A program made the position numbers and the translations under genes. The notes below the pieces were generated by a model. It saw only the letters and a program-made list of their open reading frames with translations, searched no databases and was not told where the DNA came from. DNA of 64,000 bases, from NCBI RefSeq assembly GCF_003955755.1, contig NZ_CP034465.1, positions 2,350,001 to 2,414,000 of the forward strand. The letters are read 5' to 3'. Below, piece after piece: positions 48,678 through 57,323 of the stretch (position 1 is its first letter; each line of letters opens with the position of its first letter). The DNA is from Jeotgalibaca ciconiae. Lineage in GTDB: Bacteria > Bacillota > Bacilli > Lactobacillales > Aerococcaceae.

Positions 48678-49877
48678 TTGGTGAAACGAAATGCCAAACA
48701 AACCAGAGAATCCCGGACTAATAATAAAAACAAAGCGGAAACGGTGAATGATACCAAATCAGATGTTGAGGAACGGTGGAAAATGAGAAGAAAAGAAAAC
48801 TCTCTTGTTAAAAAAATAGTCTTCTCAATTATATTTGTTGGAGTTTTGCTCATTTTAGTAGTTGGAATTGTGGGCTATAATTATGTAACCAACGCTCTTC
48901 GTCCGCTTGAACCAAATAATACAGAGCTTGTTGAAGTTGAAATTCCAATGGGTTCTTCGACAAAGAGAATTGCTGAAATTTTAGAGGAAGAAGCAATCGT
49001 GAAGGACGCGACTGTTTTCAATTATTATATGAAGACGCAAAATGCTTCAGACTTTCAAGCTGGTTTCTATCAGTTTGCACCTTCGATGGAGTTAGATGAA
49101 ATTATTGTAACGTTAGAAGAGGGAGGGACATCAACCCCTATCTCAGAAGATTATAAGATCCTCGTAAAAGAAGGCTCAATGATTACCGAGATTGCCAGTG
49201 AGTTTGCCTCTAAAACAGAATATTCAGAGAAAGATTTTCTGGATGCAGCATCGAATGATGAGTTTATTGCACAATTAGCGGAAGAATTTCCTAAGCTGAT
49301 TACTGATGCAGTTCAAAATGACTCTCTCAAGTACAAATTAGAGGGCTATTTATTCCCTGCAACTTACGATTATCTGTCGATGTATACACCTGAAGACATG
49401 ATACGTGAGATGGTACAAAAAACAAATGAAGTATTAACTCCTTATCGAGCAAAAATTGAGGAATCTGGATTATCGCTTCATGAAGTTCTGACTCTTTCTT
49501 CCCTAGTGGAAAAAGAAGGGGTTCAGTATGAGGATCGTCAAATGATCGCGGATGTCTTTTTCAATCGACTGGAAGAGGATATGGCGATTCAATCTGATAT
49601 TAGTATTTTATATGCCTTAGATGAGCATAAAGAGTATGTCACAATTGCAGATACAGAAGTTGATTCTCCATATAATCTGTATCAAAATAAAGGATTAGGA
49701 CCAGGACCATTTAATAATCCAGGAGAAGAAGCTATTCAAGCGGTACTAAATCCAACTGATACTGATTATTTTTATTTTCTAGCCGATTTAGAAACAGGAG
49801 AAGTTTATTTCTCCGAAACGTATGAGGAGCACCTAGAATTACAAGATCAGTACATTATTGCTCCTGAAGAGGAATGA
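48678..49877 (+). CDS. mltG: Endolytic murein transglycosylase MltG
   Basis: MltG cleaves nascent glycan strands near the membrane and so sets strand length; in ovococci it belongs to the peripheral growth machinery. The 399-residue product has a basic cytoplasmic tail of about 45 residues, one transmembrane helix (about 47-68), a LysM-like region and the YceG domain with the catalytic glutamate near residue 277 (LSSLVEKEGVQYEDR). The start is TTG 48678 or GTG 48681, both placed well after AAAGGAGG; an ATG at 48654 precedes that site. The duplicated leader upstream is unusual. Confidence 0.92.
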   Translation: MVKRNAKQTRESRTNNKNKAETVNDTKSDVEERWKMRRKENSLVKKIVFSIIFVGVLLILVVGIVGYNYVTNALRPLEPNNTELVEVEIPMGSSTKRIAEILEEEAIVKDATVFNYYMKTQNASDFQAGFYQFAPSMELDEIIVTLEEGGTSTPISEDYKILVKEGSMITEIASEFASKTEYSEKDFLDAASNDEFIAQLAEEFPKLITDAVQNDSLKYKLEGYLFPATYDYLSMYTPEDMIREMVQKTNEVLTPYRAKIEESGLSLHEVLTLSSLVEKEGVQYEDRQMIADVFFNRLEEDMAIQSDISILYALDEHKEYVTIADTEVDSPYNLYQNKGLGPGPFNNPGEEAIQAVLNPTDTDYFYFLADLETGEVYFSETYEEHLELQDQYIIAPEEE

Positions 49878-49909
49878 ATATACATGGGTAGAAAGAAAGG
49901 AAATCAGAT

Positions 49910-50542
49910 ATGAAAAGACCAATCGTGATTGGGGTTACCGGAGGATCAGGGAGTGGTAAGACTACGGTGAGCCGGACGATTTTCGAGAAGTTTTCGGACT
50001 TATCGATTTTATTATTAGAACAAGATTATTATTATAAAGATCAAAGTCATTTACCATTTGAGGAGCGATTGAAAACAAACTATGATCATCCTTTCGCATT
50101 TGATAATGACCGTTTTATTTCTGATTTGGAATCACTCATCGCTTATAAGAGTATCGACCAACCTGTCTATGATTATGCAAAACATACTAGAAGCGACCAA
50201 ACAATTCATCGCGAGCCAAAGGAAGTCATTATCGTTGAAGGGATACTCATTTTAGAAGATGAGCGCTTACGCGAATTAATGGATATTAAAGTATATGTAG
50301 ATACAGATGACGATATTCGTATTATTCGTCGAATTAAACGAGATATCGAAGAAAGAGGCAGAACCTTAGATAGTGTGATTCAGCAGTATCTTTCAGTTGT
50401 AAAGCCAATGCATCATCAATTTGTTGAGCCGACTAAAAAATTCGCTGATATCATTATTCCTGAAGGCGGGAAAAATCAGGTAGCAATTGATTTAATGACA
50501 ACAAAAATTGCTTCAATTCTTTCTGAATCAAATAAAGCATAA
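49910..50542 (+). CDS. udk: Uridine kinase
   Basis: Phosphorylates uridine and cytidine in pyrimidine salvage. The 210 residues have P-loop [12 protein letters not shown] (8-19), the substrate region [12 protein letters not shown] and [10 protein letters not shown], and [20 protein letters not shown] precedes the ATG. mltG-udk-greA order is conserved in Firmicutes. Confidence 0.96.
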   Translation: MKRPIVIGVTGGSGSGKTTVSRTIFEKFSDLSILLLEQDYYYKDQSHLPFEERLKTNYDHPFAFDNDRFISDLESLIAYKSIDQPVYDYAKHTRSDQTIHREPKEVIIVEGILILEDERLRELMDIKVYVDTDDDIRIIRRIKRDIEERGRTLDSVIQQYLSVVKPMHHQFVEPTKKFADIIIPEGGKNQVAIDLMTTKIASILSESNKA

Positions 50543-50648
50543 TAAATAACTAAAAAATAAAATAATAATTGCTTTTTTGTTAATATGATGTTATTTTATT
50601 ATCATTGTTAAACAGAAACTATAAAGCTGATAGAATTATACGTGTATA

Positions 50649-50680
50649 CAGGTGTTCGCAATAATTGCGGATGCCTGATT
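50649..50680 (+). other. Hairpin between udk and greA
   Basis: CAGGTGTTCGCAA and TTGCGGATGCCTG form a 13-pair stem with wobble pairs around TAA, with T-rich DNA after it. It may be a terminator for udk or part of the greA leader. The rest of 50543-50776 shows no gene. Confidence 0.5.
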
Positions 50681-50776
50681 TCTTAAACTTTCTCTGACTT
50701 TCTTTATAGAGAAAAGAATTAAAGCGTAATCATTTTCTATTAACTGAAATTACATGGCACAAAGGAGTAAAAGTGT

Positions 50777-51256
50777 ATGATTGAAAAAGTCTATCCAATG
50801 ACGTTAGATGGTAAACGTAAGTTAGAAGAAGAACTAGAAGATTTAAAAATTAACAAAAGAAAAGAGATTGTGGAACGCATCAAAATTGCGAGAAGTTATG
50901 GAGATCTTTCTGAAAACTCAGAATATGAATCTGCTAAAGATGAGCAAGCTTTTGTTGAAGGAAGAATTTCAACATTAGAGAAAATGATTCGTTTTGCAGA
51001 AATAATCGACGATAAAGATATTGAAGCAGATGTTGTTTCATTAGGAAGAACAGTGACATTTGTAGAAATGCCATACGACGATGAAGAATCTTATTCAATC
51101 GTGGGTAGCGCAGAGGCAAACCCGTTAGAAGGGAAAATTTCCAATGATTCTCCAATTGCCAAAGCTTTGTTAGGTAAAAAAGTTGGGGATGAAGTAAGTA
51201 TCTCTACTCCTGGTGGAGACATGATGGTAAAAATTACTGATGTAAAAATGCTTTAA
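50777..51256 (+). CDS. greA: Transcription elongation factor GreA
   Basis: GreA inserts its coiled coil into the RNA polymerase secondary channel and stimulates cleavage of backtracked RNA. The 159 residues show the coiled coil (about 10-75; [16 protein letters not shown] carries the acidic tip) and the C-terminal FKBP-like domain ([16 protein letters not shown]). AAAGGAG precedes the ATG, and a strong terminator follows. Confidence 0.97.
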   Translation: MIEKVYPMTLDGKRKLEEELEDLKINKRKEIVERIKIARSYGDLSENSEYESAKDEQAFVEGRISTLEKMIRFAEIIDDKDIEADVVSLGRTVTFVEMPYDDEESYSIVGSAEANPLEGKISNDSPIAKALLGKKVGDEVSISTPGGDMMVKITDVKML

Positions 51257-51261
51257 AGATA

Positions 51262-51295
51262 AAAAATCAGAACAGATTTGTTCTGGTTTTTTTCT
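51262..51295 (+). terminator. Terminator after greA
   Basis: AAAAATCAGAACA pairs with TGTTCTGGTTTTTTT. Confidence 0.9.
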
Positions 51296-51389
51296 TTTCG
51301 CATTTCCTATGAGATTTTTGGTTGTGAATTTTGTTGGCTTTATAGAAACAGCCATTCGAATAGGATTTTGAAGCCGAACATCGTTATTT

Positions 51390-51500
51390 TAGACTAACAA
51401 TTGTAAGATACACCTTCTATGTCTAGCTAGCAAGTCTCGGACTGAAAAAAAAATAATTTTATCTTTTTATAGGTCAGGGCGGATTTCTCTGCTTTTCTTA
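51390..51500 (+). repeat. Decayed copy of the palindromic repeat
   Basis: From TA-GACTAACAATT to CTGCTTTTCTTA. It shares the ends, the ATGTCTAGCT segment, the poly-A tract and the TATAGGTCAGGGCGGA segment with the 153-base family but lacks the central loop and is about 106 bases long. Confidence 0.75.
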
Positions 51501-51658
51501 TAGACTAGGGGATTATAAGTTCAGCCATCAATGTCTAGCTCCCAAGTCCTGGCCTACTGAAAAAAAGATAAATTTGCCCCATTGCGCGCTTCGCTGCTCA
51601 TTCAGGGACAAATTTCCTATTTTTTCATAGGCCAAGGCGGACTTGTCCGCTTTTCTTA
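51501..51658 (+). repeat. 153-bp palindromic repeat, copy C
   Basis: The core 51503-51655 is 153 bases, with paired arms GGCCTA/TAGGCC. It abuts the decayed copy on its left and copy D on its right, joined by TTATA. Confidence 0.92.
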
Positions 51659-51866
51659 TAGACTAGGGGATTATAAGTTCAGCCATCAATGTCTAGCTCC
51701 CAAGTCCTGACCTAGTGAAAAAAAGATAAATTTGCCCCATTGCGCGCTTCGCTGCTCGCTAACGCATATCATTCGACTAACCCGCTGAAGCGTGAAGTCT
51801 CCTGACAATTCAGGGTCAAATTTCCTATTTTTTCATAGGTCAAGGCGGATTTGTCCGCTTTTCTTA
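51659..51866 (+). repeat. Palindromic repeat, copy D, with a 50-base apical insertion
   Basis: The core 51661-51863 is 203 bases: the 153-base unit plus 50 bases (about 51758-51807) at the hairpin tip. The paired arms read GACCTA/TAGGTC. The extra segment is unlike anything else in the window. Confidence 0.9.
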
Positions 51867-51916
51867 TTTAGCAAACGTGATAAGATAAAGGGGCTAAGAC
51901 TTTAGACTGAGAGAAG

Positions 51917-51947
51917 CTTACTCCTTAGGCTCGCATCTTATAAGGAG
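51917..51947 (+). other. Hairpin upstream of liaF
   Basis: ACTCCTTA and TAAGGAGT pair perfectly around an 11-12 base loop, roughly 45 bases before the liaF start. The right arm resembles a ribosome binding site but no start codon follows at the proper distance. Could be a leader element. Confidence 0.5.
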
Positions 51948-51992
51948 TTGTTTCTATATAATGAAAGAAAAAGGAAAAGGAGGGGGAAGCAA

Positions 51993-52727
51993 TTGCGAAA
52001 CAAAAATTTCAAATTATTTCTACTACTCGAAGCACTACTGCTTCTGTTAACTATATTCCTGTTAATTAAAAATTGGGATTTATTATTTGTACTTTTAGCA
52101 GGAGCTTTTCTTGTAAAAATAGGACTACATAAAAATAAAAAGAACAGTATTCTATTTTGGGTTGGATGGTTCATGATTACATTCACGCTACTTTCTGTTT
52201 TTTCAGTATGGTTTATGATCATATTATTTTTAGCTTATTTGATTATGAATGGAGATCAATTGTTCTCTGATTTAAATTTAGGTTCATTGGTAGAGTTTCC
52301 TTGGAAAAAGAAGCATTATGTGGGAGTGGAAGTAGAGGAGCCAGAGAATCATTCTGGAAAACGTAAAAAGCAAAAATGGATTGGCAATAGTACAACTGGA
52401 ACAAGTATTTTTGAATGGAACGATATTAATCTATCGGTTTTTATGGGAGATACTATTATTGATTTAGGAAATACATTGTTGCCAAACGGGGAAAATATTA
52501 TCTTGGTTCGTAAAGGCTTTGGACAAACTAGAATTATCGTTCCTGCTGGAGTAGGTGTTTCCCTGCAGCAATCCGCCATTCAAGGAAGCGTTATTTTTAA
52601 TCATGAATATTATCCACTCTCAAATGAAACATTCACCATCTATAGTAAAGACTATGCAACAGCCACTCGCAGAGTGAAAATTGTATCCAACACCTTATTT
52701 GGAGATTTTGAGGTGATTTATTTATGA
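51993..52727 (+). CDS. liaF: LiaF-like membrane protein
   Basis: LiaF is the membrane inhibitor of the LiaRS cell-envelope stress system. The 244-residue product has an N-terminal part with about four hydrophobic segments and a C-terminal beta-rich LiaF/DUF2154 domain (FEWNDINLSVFMGDTIIDLG, VRKGFGQTRIIVPAGVGVSL, NTLFGDFEVIYL). The start TTG at 51993 is chosen because GGAGGGGG lies just upstream. Its stop overlaps liaS by 4 bases. Three palindromic repeats lie directly upstream. Confidence 0.9.
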   Translation: MRNKNFKLFLLLEALLLLLTIFLLIKNWDLLFVLLAGAFLVKIGLHKNKKNSILFWVGWFMITFTLLSVFSVWFMIILFLAYLIMNGDQLFSDLNLGSLVEFPWKKKHYVGVEVEEPENHSGKRKKQKWIGNSTTGTSIFEWNDINLSVFMGDTIIDLGNTLLPNGENIILVRKGFGQTRIIVPAGVGVSLQQSAIQGSVIFNHEYYPLSNETFTIYSKDYATATRRVKIVSNTLFGDFEVIYL

Positions 52728-53776
52728 GAAAGAAAGCATTTCTCACACTATTCTTCATCATTTTTTCAGTTTTGCTCGTAACAGTCTTTGCTACCTTGTT
52801 TTCGATTCGCCCATTATTAAATTTTTCAGAATTATGGGATATCAATAATTTTTTTAAAGTACCAATGATTTTATTAATGGGCGTTTTTATTATTGTCTTT
52901 TCGCTTATTTTTTCTTGGTTAATTCAGTATAATCTATTTAAGATAGAAAAAAGGATTGTTCACAAATTAAATTTATTAAACCATGGCAATTATAATCTAG
53001 AAGATGCTGGTGAAGAAGCGAATACCTCTCTTTTTTTAAAAGAAGATTCGAATGAAATCGAAGAAGAAATAGATTTATTAAGAAATAAATTAATTCAACT
53101 CTCAAGAGAAGTGCAAGAACTCAGCAGCACTCCTAAAATGGTTGGTACTGAGACTAAAGAAGAAATATTGGAACAGGAACGTCATCGGATCGCTCGAGAA
53201 CTTCATGATTCAGTAAGCCAGCAATTATTTGCGGCGATGATGATGTTGTCAGCCGTGAATGAAAAATCAGCAACGTTACCTGACAATATACAGAAATCAT
53301 TGCATTTGATTGAATCAATTGTTAACGAATCACAATCTGAAATGCGAGCGCTGCTTCTACATTTACGTCCTGTTAAGTTAGAAGGAAAAACATTAAAAAA
53401 AGGAATCGAGCAATTATTAAATGAACTTCGAACAAAAATTCAAATAAAGATAAAATGGGAAATTATGCCCATTGACACTATTCCAGGAATAGAAGATCAT
53501 TTATTCCGAATTGTTCAAGAATTATTATCGAACACATTACGTCATGCAAAAGCAAAAACGTTGGAAGTTTACCTGACGCAAAATACGCAAGAAATTAGTT
53601 TAAGGATTTTCGATGATGGAATTGGTTTTGATACTTCGGTAAAAAAAACAGGGAGTTACGGATTAGTGAATATACAAGAACGGGTAAACGGTCTTGGAGG
53701 AACATGTAAAATAATTAGTTTTCCGTCTCAAGGAACGATTGTGGAGCTTCGGATTCCTAATACCATGAATGAATAA
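52724..53776 (+). CDS. liaS: Sensor histidine kinase LiaS
   Basis: The 350-residue kinase has two membrane helices (about 5-28 and 46-68) with a very short extracellular loop, the 'intramembrane-sensing' layout of LiaS. A HisKA_3 domain carries the phosphorylated histidine H161 (RIARELHDSVSQQ), and a HATPase domain follows (IVQELLSNTLRHA, FDDGIGFD, GSYGLVNIQERV). It responds to envelope stress such as lipid II-binding antibiotics and is held in check by LiaF (family knowledge). Confidence 0.94.
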   Translation: MRKKAFLTLFFIIFSVLLVTVFATLFSIRPLLNFSELWDINNFFKVPMILLMGVFIIVFSLIFSWLIQYNLFKIEKRIVHKLNLLNHGNYNLEDAGEEANTSLFLKEDSNEIEEEIDLLRNKLIQLSREVQELSSTPKMVGTETKEEILEQERHRIARELHDSVSQQLFAAMMMLSAVNEKSATLPDNIQKSLHLIESIVNESQSEMRALLLHLRPVKLEGKTLKKGIEQLLNELRTKIQIKIKWEIMPIDTIPGIEDHLFRIVQELLSNTLRHAKAKTLEVYLTQNTQEISLRIFDDGIGFDTSVKKTGSYGLVNIQERVNGLGGTCKIISFPSQGTIVELRIPNTMNE

Positions 53777-53793
53777 GAAGGTTGTGAAAATGT

Positions 53794-54426
53794 ATGATAC
53801 GTGTATTGATTGTAGATGATCATGAAATGGTACGGCTTGGATATTCTGCCTACCTGTCGATTCAAGATGATATTGAAGTGGTAGGAGAAGGAGAAGACGG
53901 GAAAATCGGCTACGAAATGGCTCTGGATCTCCGTCCGGATATCATTTTAATGGATCTAGTGATGAATGTAATGGACGGAATCGAGTCAACAAAAACAATT
54001 TTAAAGGAATGGCCAGAAGCGAAAATTATCATTGTAACAAGTTTTATTGATGATGAAAAAGTTTACCCTGCTCTGGAAGCGGGCGCTGCCGGTTATATGT
54101 TGAAAACTTCTTCTGCACATGAAATTGCGGATGCCATTCGCTCAACTTACCAAGGTGAGCGTGTCTTGGAACCTGAAGTGACTGATAAAATGTTAGAAAG
54201 ATTGACGAAAAAGACGGAACATCATTTGCATGAAGATTTAACTTCCAGAGAAATGGAAGTCTTACTTTTAGTAGCAGAAGGGTATTCGAACCAAGAGATT
54301 GCTGATCAACTATTTATTACTTTAAAGACGGTTAAGACTCATGTTTCCAATATTTTATCCAAGTTAGAAGTGGACGACCGTACGCAAGCCACGATTTATG
54401 CATTCAAACACCAATTAATAAAGTGA
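53794..54426 (+). CDS. liaR: Response regulator LiaR
   Basis: The 210-residue NarL/FixJ-type regulator has a receiver domain with the acidic pocket VDDHEM and phospho-acceptor D54 ([12 protein letters not shown]), followed by a LuxR-type helix-turn-helix (about 146-205; [20 protein letters not shown]). Third gene of the liaFSR operon. In enterococci LiaR mutations alter daptomycin response. Confidence 0.95.
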   Translation: MIRVLIVDDHEMVRLGYSAYLSIQDDIEVVGEGEDGKIGYEMALDLRPDIILMDLVMNVMDGIESTKTILKEWPEAKIIIVTSFIDDEKVYPALEAGAAGYMLKTSSAHEIADAIRSTYQGERVLEPEVTDKMLERLTKKTEHHLHEDLTSREMEVLLLVAEGYSNQEIADQLFITLKTVKTHVSNILSKLEVDDRTQATIYAFKHQLIK

Positions 54427-54600
54427 TTTTTTATATTCTGTTATTATTTTTTTAAAAAACTGTTTTGTTTAAGTAATTCCTTTATATTAATATTTTTGAT
54501 TATTTCAAGCTGTAAGATTGATACAGAATTGACTGCTGTGTTATGATGATGATAGTAAGGATAATTGAGAGGAGGCGTCGGAAGAAGTCAATCCGACAAA

Positions 54601-54906
54601 ATGCATATGGAAATTAAAATCACGGAAAAAGCACAAAAATGGTTTGAAGAAGAACTCGGTCTATCGGATGGAAATGGCGTTCGGTTTTTAGGGAAGATTT
54701 ATGGGGAAAGTCAAATTCACGAAGGATTCTCGGTTGGGATTGAAGTCGCAAAACCAGGAAATATAATTGCGGAAACGACAGTAAATCATATTCCTTATTT
54801 TATTGATGCAAATGATGAATGGTTCTTCGCTGGTTATAACTTAGAAGTAGGATTTGATGAGAAACATCAAGAACCAGAATATATATTTCATGAAATAAAA
54901 GAGTAA
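54601..54906 (+). CDS. HesB/YneR-like protein
   Basis: A 101-residue protein (ITEKAQKWFEEELGLSDGN, VRFLGKIYGESQIHEGFSVG, YFIDANDEWFFAGYNLEVGF) of the HesB-like YneR group. It lacks the three conserved cysteines of true A-type iron-sulfur carriers, so Fe-S transfer is unlikely. A good GAGGAGG lies 25 bases before the ATG, too far, so the start (54601 or 54607) is uncertain. A strong terminator follows. Confidence 0.8.
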   Translation: MHMEIKITEKAQKWFEEELGLSDGNGVRFLGKIYGESQIHEGFSVGIEVAKPGNIIAETTVNHIPYFIDANDEWFFAGYNLEVGFDEKHQEPEYIFHEIKE

Positions 54907-54916
54907 TAATAAGCTC

Positions 54917-54969
54917 AAAAAAACTCCTGATGAACTGCCATATAAAAGCAGTTTATCAGGAGTTTTTTT
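54917..54969 (+). terminator. Terminator after the HesB-like gene
   Basis: AAAAACTCCTGATGAACTGC pairs almost perfectly with GCAGTTTATCAGGAGTTTTT; T-runs on both strands. Confidence 0.92.
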
Positions 54970-54970
54970 G

Positions 54971-55008
54971 TAGACTATAGGCCAAGTCGGACTTGTTCGC
55001 TTTTTACG
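54971..55008 (+). repeat. Internal-deletion derivative of the palindromic repeat
   Basis: TA-GACTA is joined directly to TAGGCCAAGTCGGACTTG and GTTCGCTTTTTACG. Only the two ends of the family remain, next to full copy E, with the same variant right end. Confidence 0.8.
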
Positions 55009-55166
55009 TAGACTAGGGAATTATGAGTTCAGCCATCAATGTCTAGCTCTCAAGTCCTGACCTAGTGAAAAAAAGATAAATTTGACCCATTGCGCGCTTT
55101 GCTGCTCATTCAGGGCCAAATTTCCTATTTTTTCATAGGCCAAGTCGGACTTGTTCGCTTTTTACG
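55009..55166 (+). repeat. 153-bp palindromic repeat, copy E
   Basis: The core 55011-55163 is 153 bases, the most divergent full copy (for example TTCGCTTTTTAC at the right end). It ends 5 bases before the rnjA stop codon, so it lies in the rnjA 3' region. Confidence 0.92.
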
Positions 55167-55167
55167 T

Positions 55168-56844
55168 TTATAACGGCATAATCACTGGTACAATCATTGG
55201 ACGACGTTCAGTCTTTTCAAATAAAAATGGTTGAACAACATCGATGATTGCGTCTTTGATACGCTTTTCATTGACTTTACCGTCACTACCAAGAACTTGG
55301 TTTACTTCTTGCTTGATAATTCCTTGAGCCTCATTAATCAATGAACCAGACTCTCTCATGTAGATAAAGCCGCGAGATAAAATATCTGGTCCAGCAGCTA
55401 ATTGTCTTGTTTTGAAATCAACAGTAAGGACTACAACAACTAGACCATCTTGGGACAAGATTCGGCGATCACGTAAAACAATATTTCCGATATCTCCGAT
55501 TCCTTTTCCATCGACATATACATCAGAAGCAGAGAAGCTTCCAGCGGGTCTTGCGGAATTGCTTGTTAAAGCTAGAATGTCACCGTTCTCCATAATAAAA
55601 CTATTTTCTGATGAGATACCACATTGTTCTGCAAGGCCAGCGTGAATCTTTAACATTCTAAATTCACCGTGGACAGGCATGAAATATTTTGGTTTCATTA
55701 AACGCAACATTAATTTTTGTTCTTCTTGACCGCCGTGACCTGAAGTATGAACGTTATTCACTTTTCCGTGAATTACTCGTGCTCCTGCTTCAAGAAGTTG
55801 ATTAATTACACGGTTCACACTGCCAGTGTTTCCAGGAATTGGAGAACTAGAAAATATAACCGTGTCTCCTGGCTGGATACTGATTTGTCGGTGTGTTCCG
55901 TTTGCAATTCTACTCAAAGCTGCCATTGGCTCACCTTGGGCGCCTGTACATAAAATCAATACTTTGTCAGCAGGATATTGGTTCAGTTCTCGGCCATCGA
56001 TGAAAGTATCGTCTGGAGCTGTGATATAACCCAACTCTCTAGCAGTTTTAAAGGAATTTTCCATACTTCTGCCAAAAACAGCTAGTTTTCTACCTGTCTC
56101 CATTGCGACCTCGGTAACCTGTTGTAGTCGAGAGATATTTGAAGCAAAAGAGGCAAATATAATGCGACCTTCGATACGTTGAATGATATTCGATAAAGAT
56201 TGTCCGACTGCCCGTTCCGATTGGGTAAAACCTGGAACTTCAGCGTTCGTACTGTCACTCATTAATAATAGAACACCTTCATCTCCTAATTTTGCCATGC
56301 GATGTAAATCAGCGGGACTTCCATCAGCGGGTGTAAGATCAAATTTAAAATCTCCAGTGAAAACAATGTTTCCTGGAGGAGTCTTCACTACGATTCCGCG
56401 TGTATCAGGAATACTATGTGTTGTTCGGAAAAAGCTTACACTTGTTTTTCGGAACTTAACAATCGTATCATCTTTAATTTCGTGTAATTCAGCATCTCTT
56501 AGTAAGCCATGCTCATCCAATTTATTGCGGATCAACGCAAGAGCGATTTCACCGGCATAGACAGGAACGTTTAATTCTTTTAAAAGGAACGGCACGCCGC
56601 CGATATGATCTTCATGTCCATGAGAAATAAAGAGGCCTTTGATTTTGTTTTTGTTCTGTACTAAGTAAGAGTAATCAGGGATAACATAATCAATCCCAAG
56701 CAAATCATCTTCTGGAAACATAACTCCAGAATCTAAAATGATGATTTCGTCTTGGTACTGAACCCCGTACATATTTTTCCCAATTTCACCTAAACCCCCT
56801 AAGGCAAAGACTCCTACTTCATTATTTCGGATGTTTGGTTTCAT
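55168..56844 (-). CDS. rnjA: Ribonuclease J1
   Basis: RNase J1 is a 5'-3' exonuclease and endonuclease central to mRNA decay and rRNA maturation. The 558 residues have the beta-lactamase zinc motif HGHEDH (75-80), further ligands in [11 protein letters not shown] and TGDFKFD, the beta-CASP region and a C-terminal domain ([13 protein letters not shown]). Its start overlaps the rpoY stop (ATGA). The rpoY-rnjA pair identifies it as J1 rather than J2. Confidence 0.95.
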   Translation of the reverse strand: MKPNIRNNEVGVFALGGLGEIGKNMYGVQYQDEIIILDSGVMFPEDDLLGIDYVIPDYSYLVQNKNKIKGLFISHGHEDHIGGVPFLLKELNVPVYAGEIALALIRNKLDEHGLLRDAELHEIKDDTIVKFRKTSVSFFRTTHSIPDTRGIVVKTPPGNIVFTGDFKFDLTPADGSPADLHRMAKLGDEGVLLLMSDSTNAEVPGFTQSERAVGQSLSNIIQRIEGRIIFASFASNISRLQQVTEVAMETGRKLAVFGRSMENSFKTARELGYITAPDDTFIDGRELNQYPADKVLILCTGAQGEPMAALSRIANGTHRQISIQPGDTVIFSSSPIPGNTGSVNRVINQLLEAGARVIHGKVNNVHTSGHGGQEEQKLMLRLMKPKYFMPVHGEFRMLKIHAGLAEQCGISSENSFIMENGDILALTSNSARPAGSFSASDVYVDGKGIGDIGNIVLRDRRILSQDGLVVVVLTVDFKTRQLAAGPDILSRGFIYMRESGSLINEAQGIIKQEVNQVLGSDGKVNEKRIKDAIIDVVQPFLFEKTERRPMIVPVIMPL

Positions 56845-57059
56845 TGAGAAAACTCCGTAATATGGAAATCTGGACTTTTTTGTTCATATTCCAAATGTTT
56901 TCCTTCTATAGGTTGAATAAACTCAATATTGTAGGGGGTATTATTTTCCAATATTTTTCGTGCTTCAACTTCATTTTCTGCTTCCATAAACAGAGAATCA
57001 GTCGATTCTCTTGTAGGAATCACAAGATTATTTTCTTGATAAGTAACTTTAAATAACAT
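56841..57059 (-). CDS. rpoY: RNA polymerase epsilon subunit RpoY (YkzG)
   Basis: The 72-residue Firmicute-specific small subunit binds RNA polymerase. [18 protein letters not shown], then [20 protein letters not shown] match the family. CAGGAGTG precedes the ATG; the 12-residue upstream extension is rejected. It is translationally coupled to rnjA, as in Bacillus. Confidence 0.93.
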   Translation of the reverse strand: MLFKVTYQENNLVIPTRESTDSLFMEAENEVEARKILENNTPYNIEFIQPIEGKHLEYEQKSPDFHITEFSQ

Positions 57060-57323
57060 ATTTATCACTCCTGGTAATTCTAAAATTTTTCGCATTGAAA
57101 AAACAATTTAATTCCAAACTGGTCATTTTTGTATTTTCGATACAATCGTTAGTCTCAGTTTACCACAATCGTTACAAATACGCATAGAAATCTATTTTTA
57201 TTATCAGGAAAACTTTGGAAATAAAAAAATCCTTTAAAATCTTTTAATATCTATGGACGTTTTGTTCTTCTTTAGCTAAACTAGACTGATGGTTAGGATT
57301 AATTGTAATGGAGGATGAAAGAA

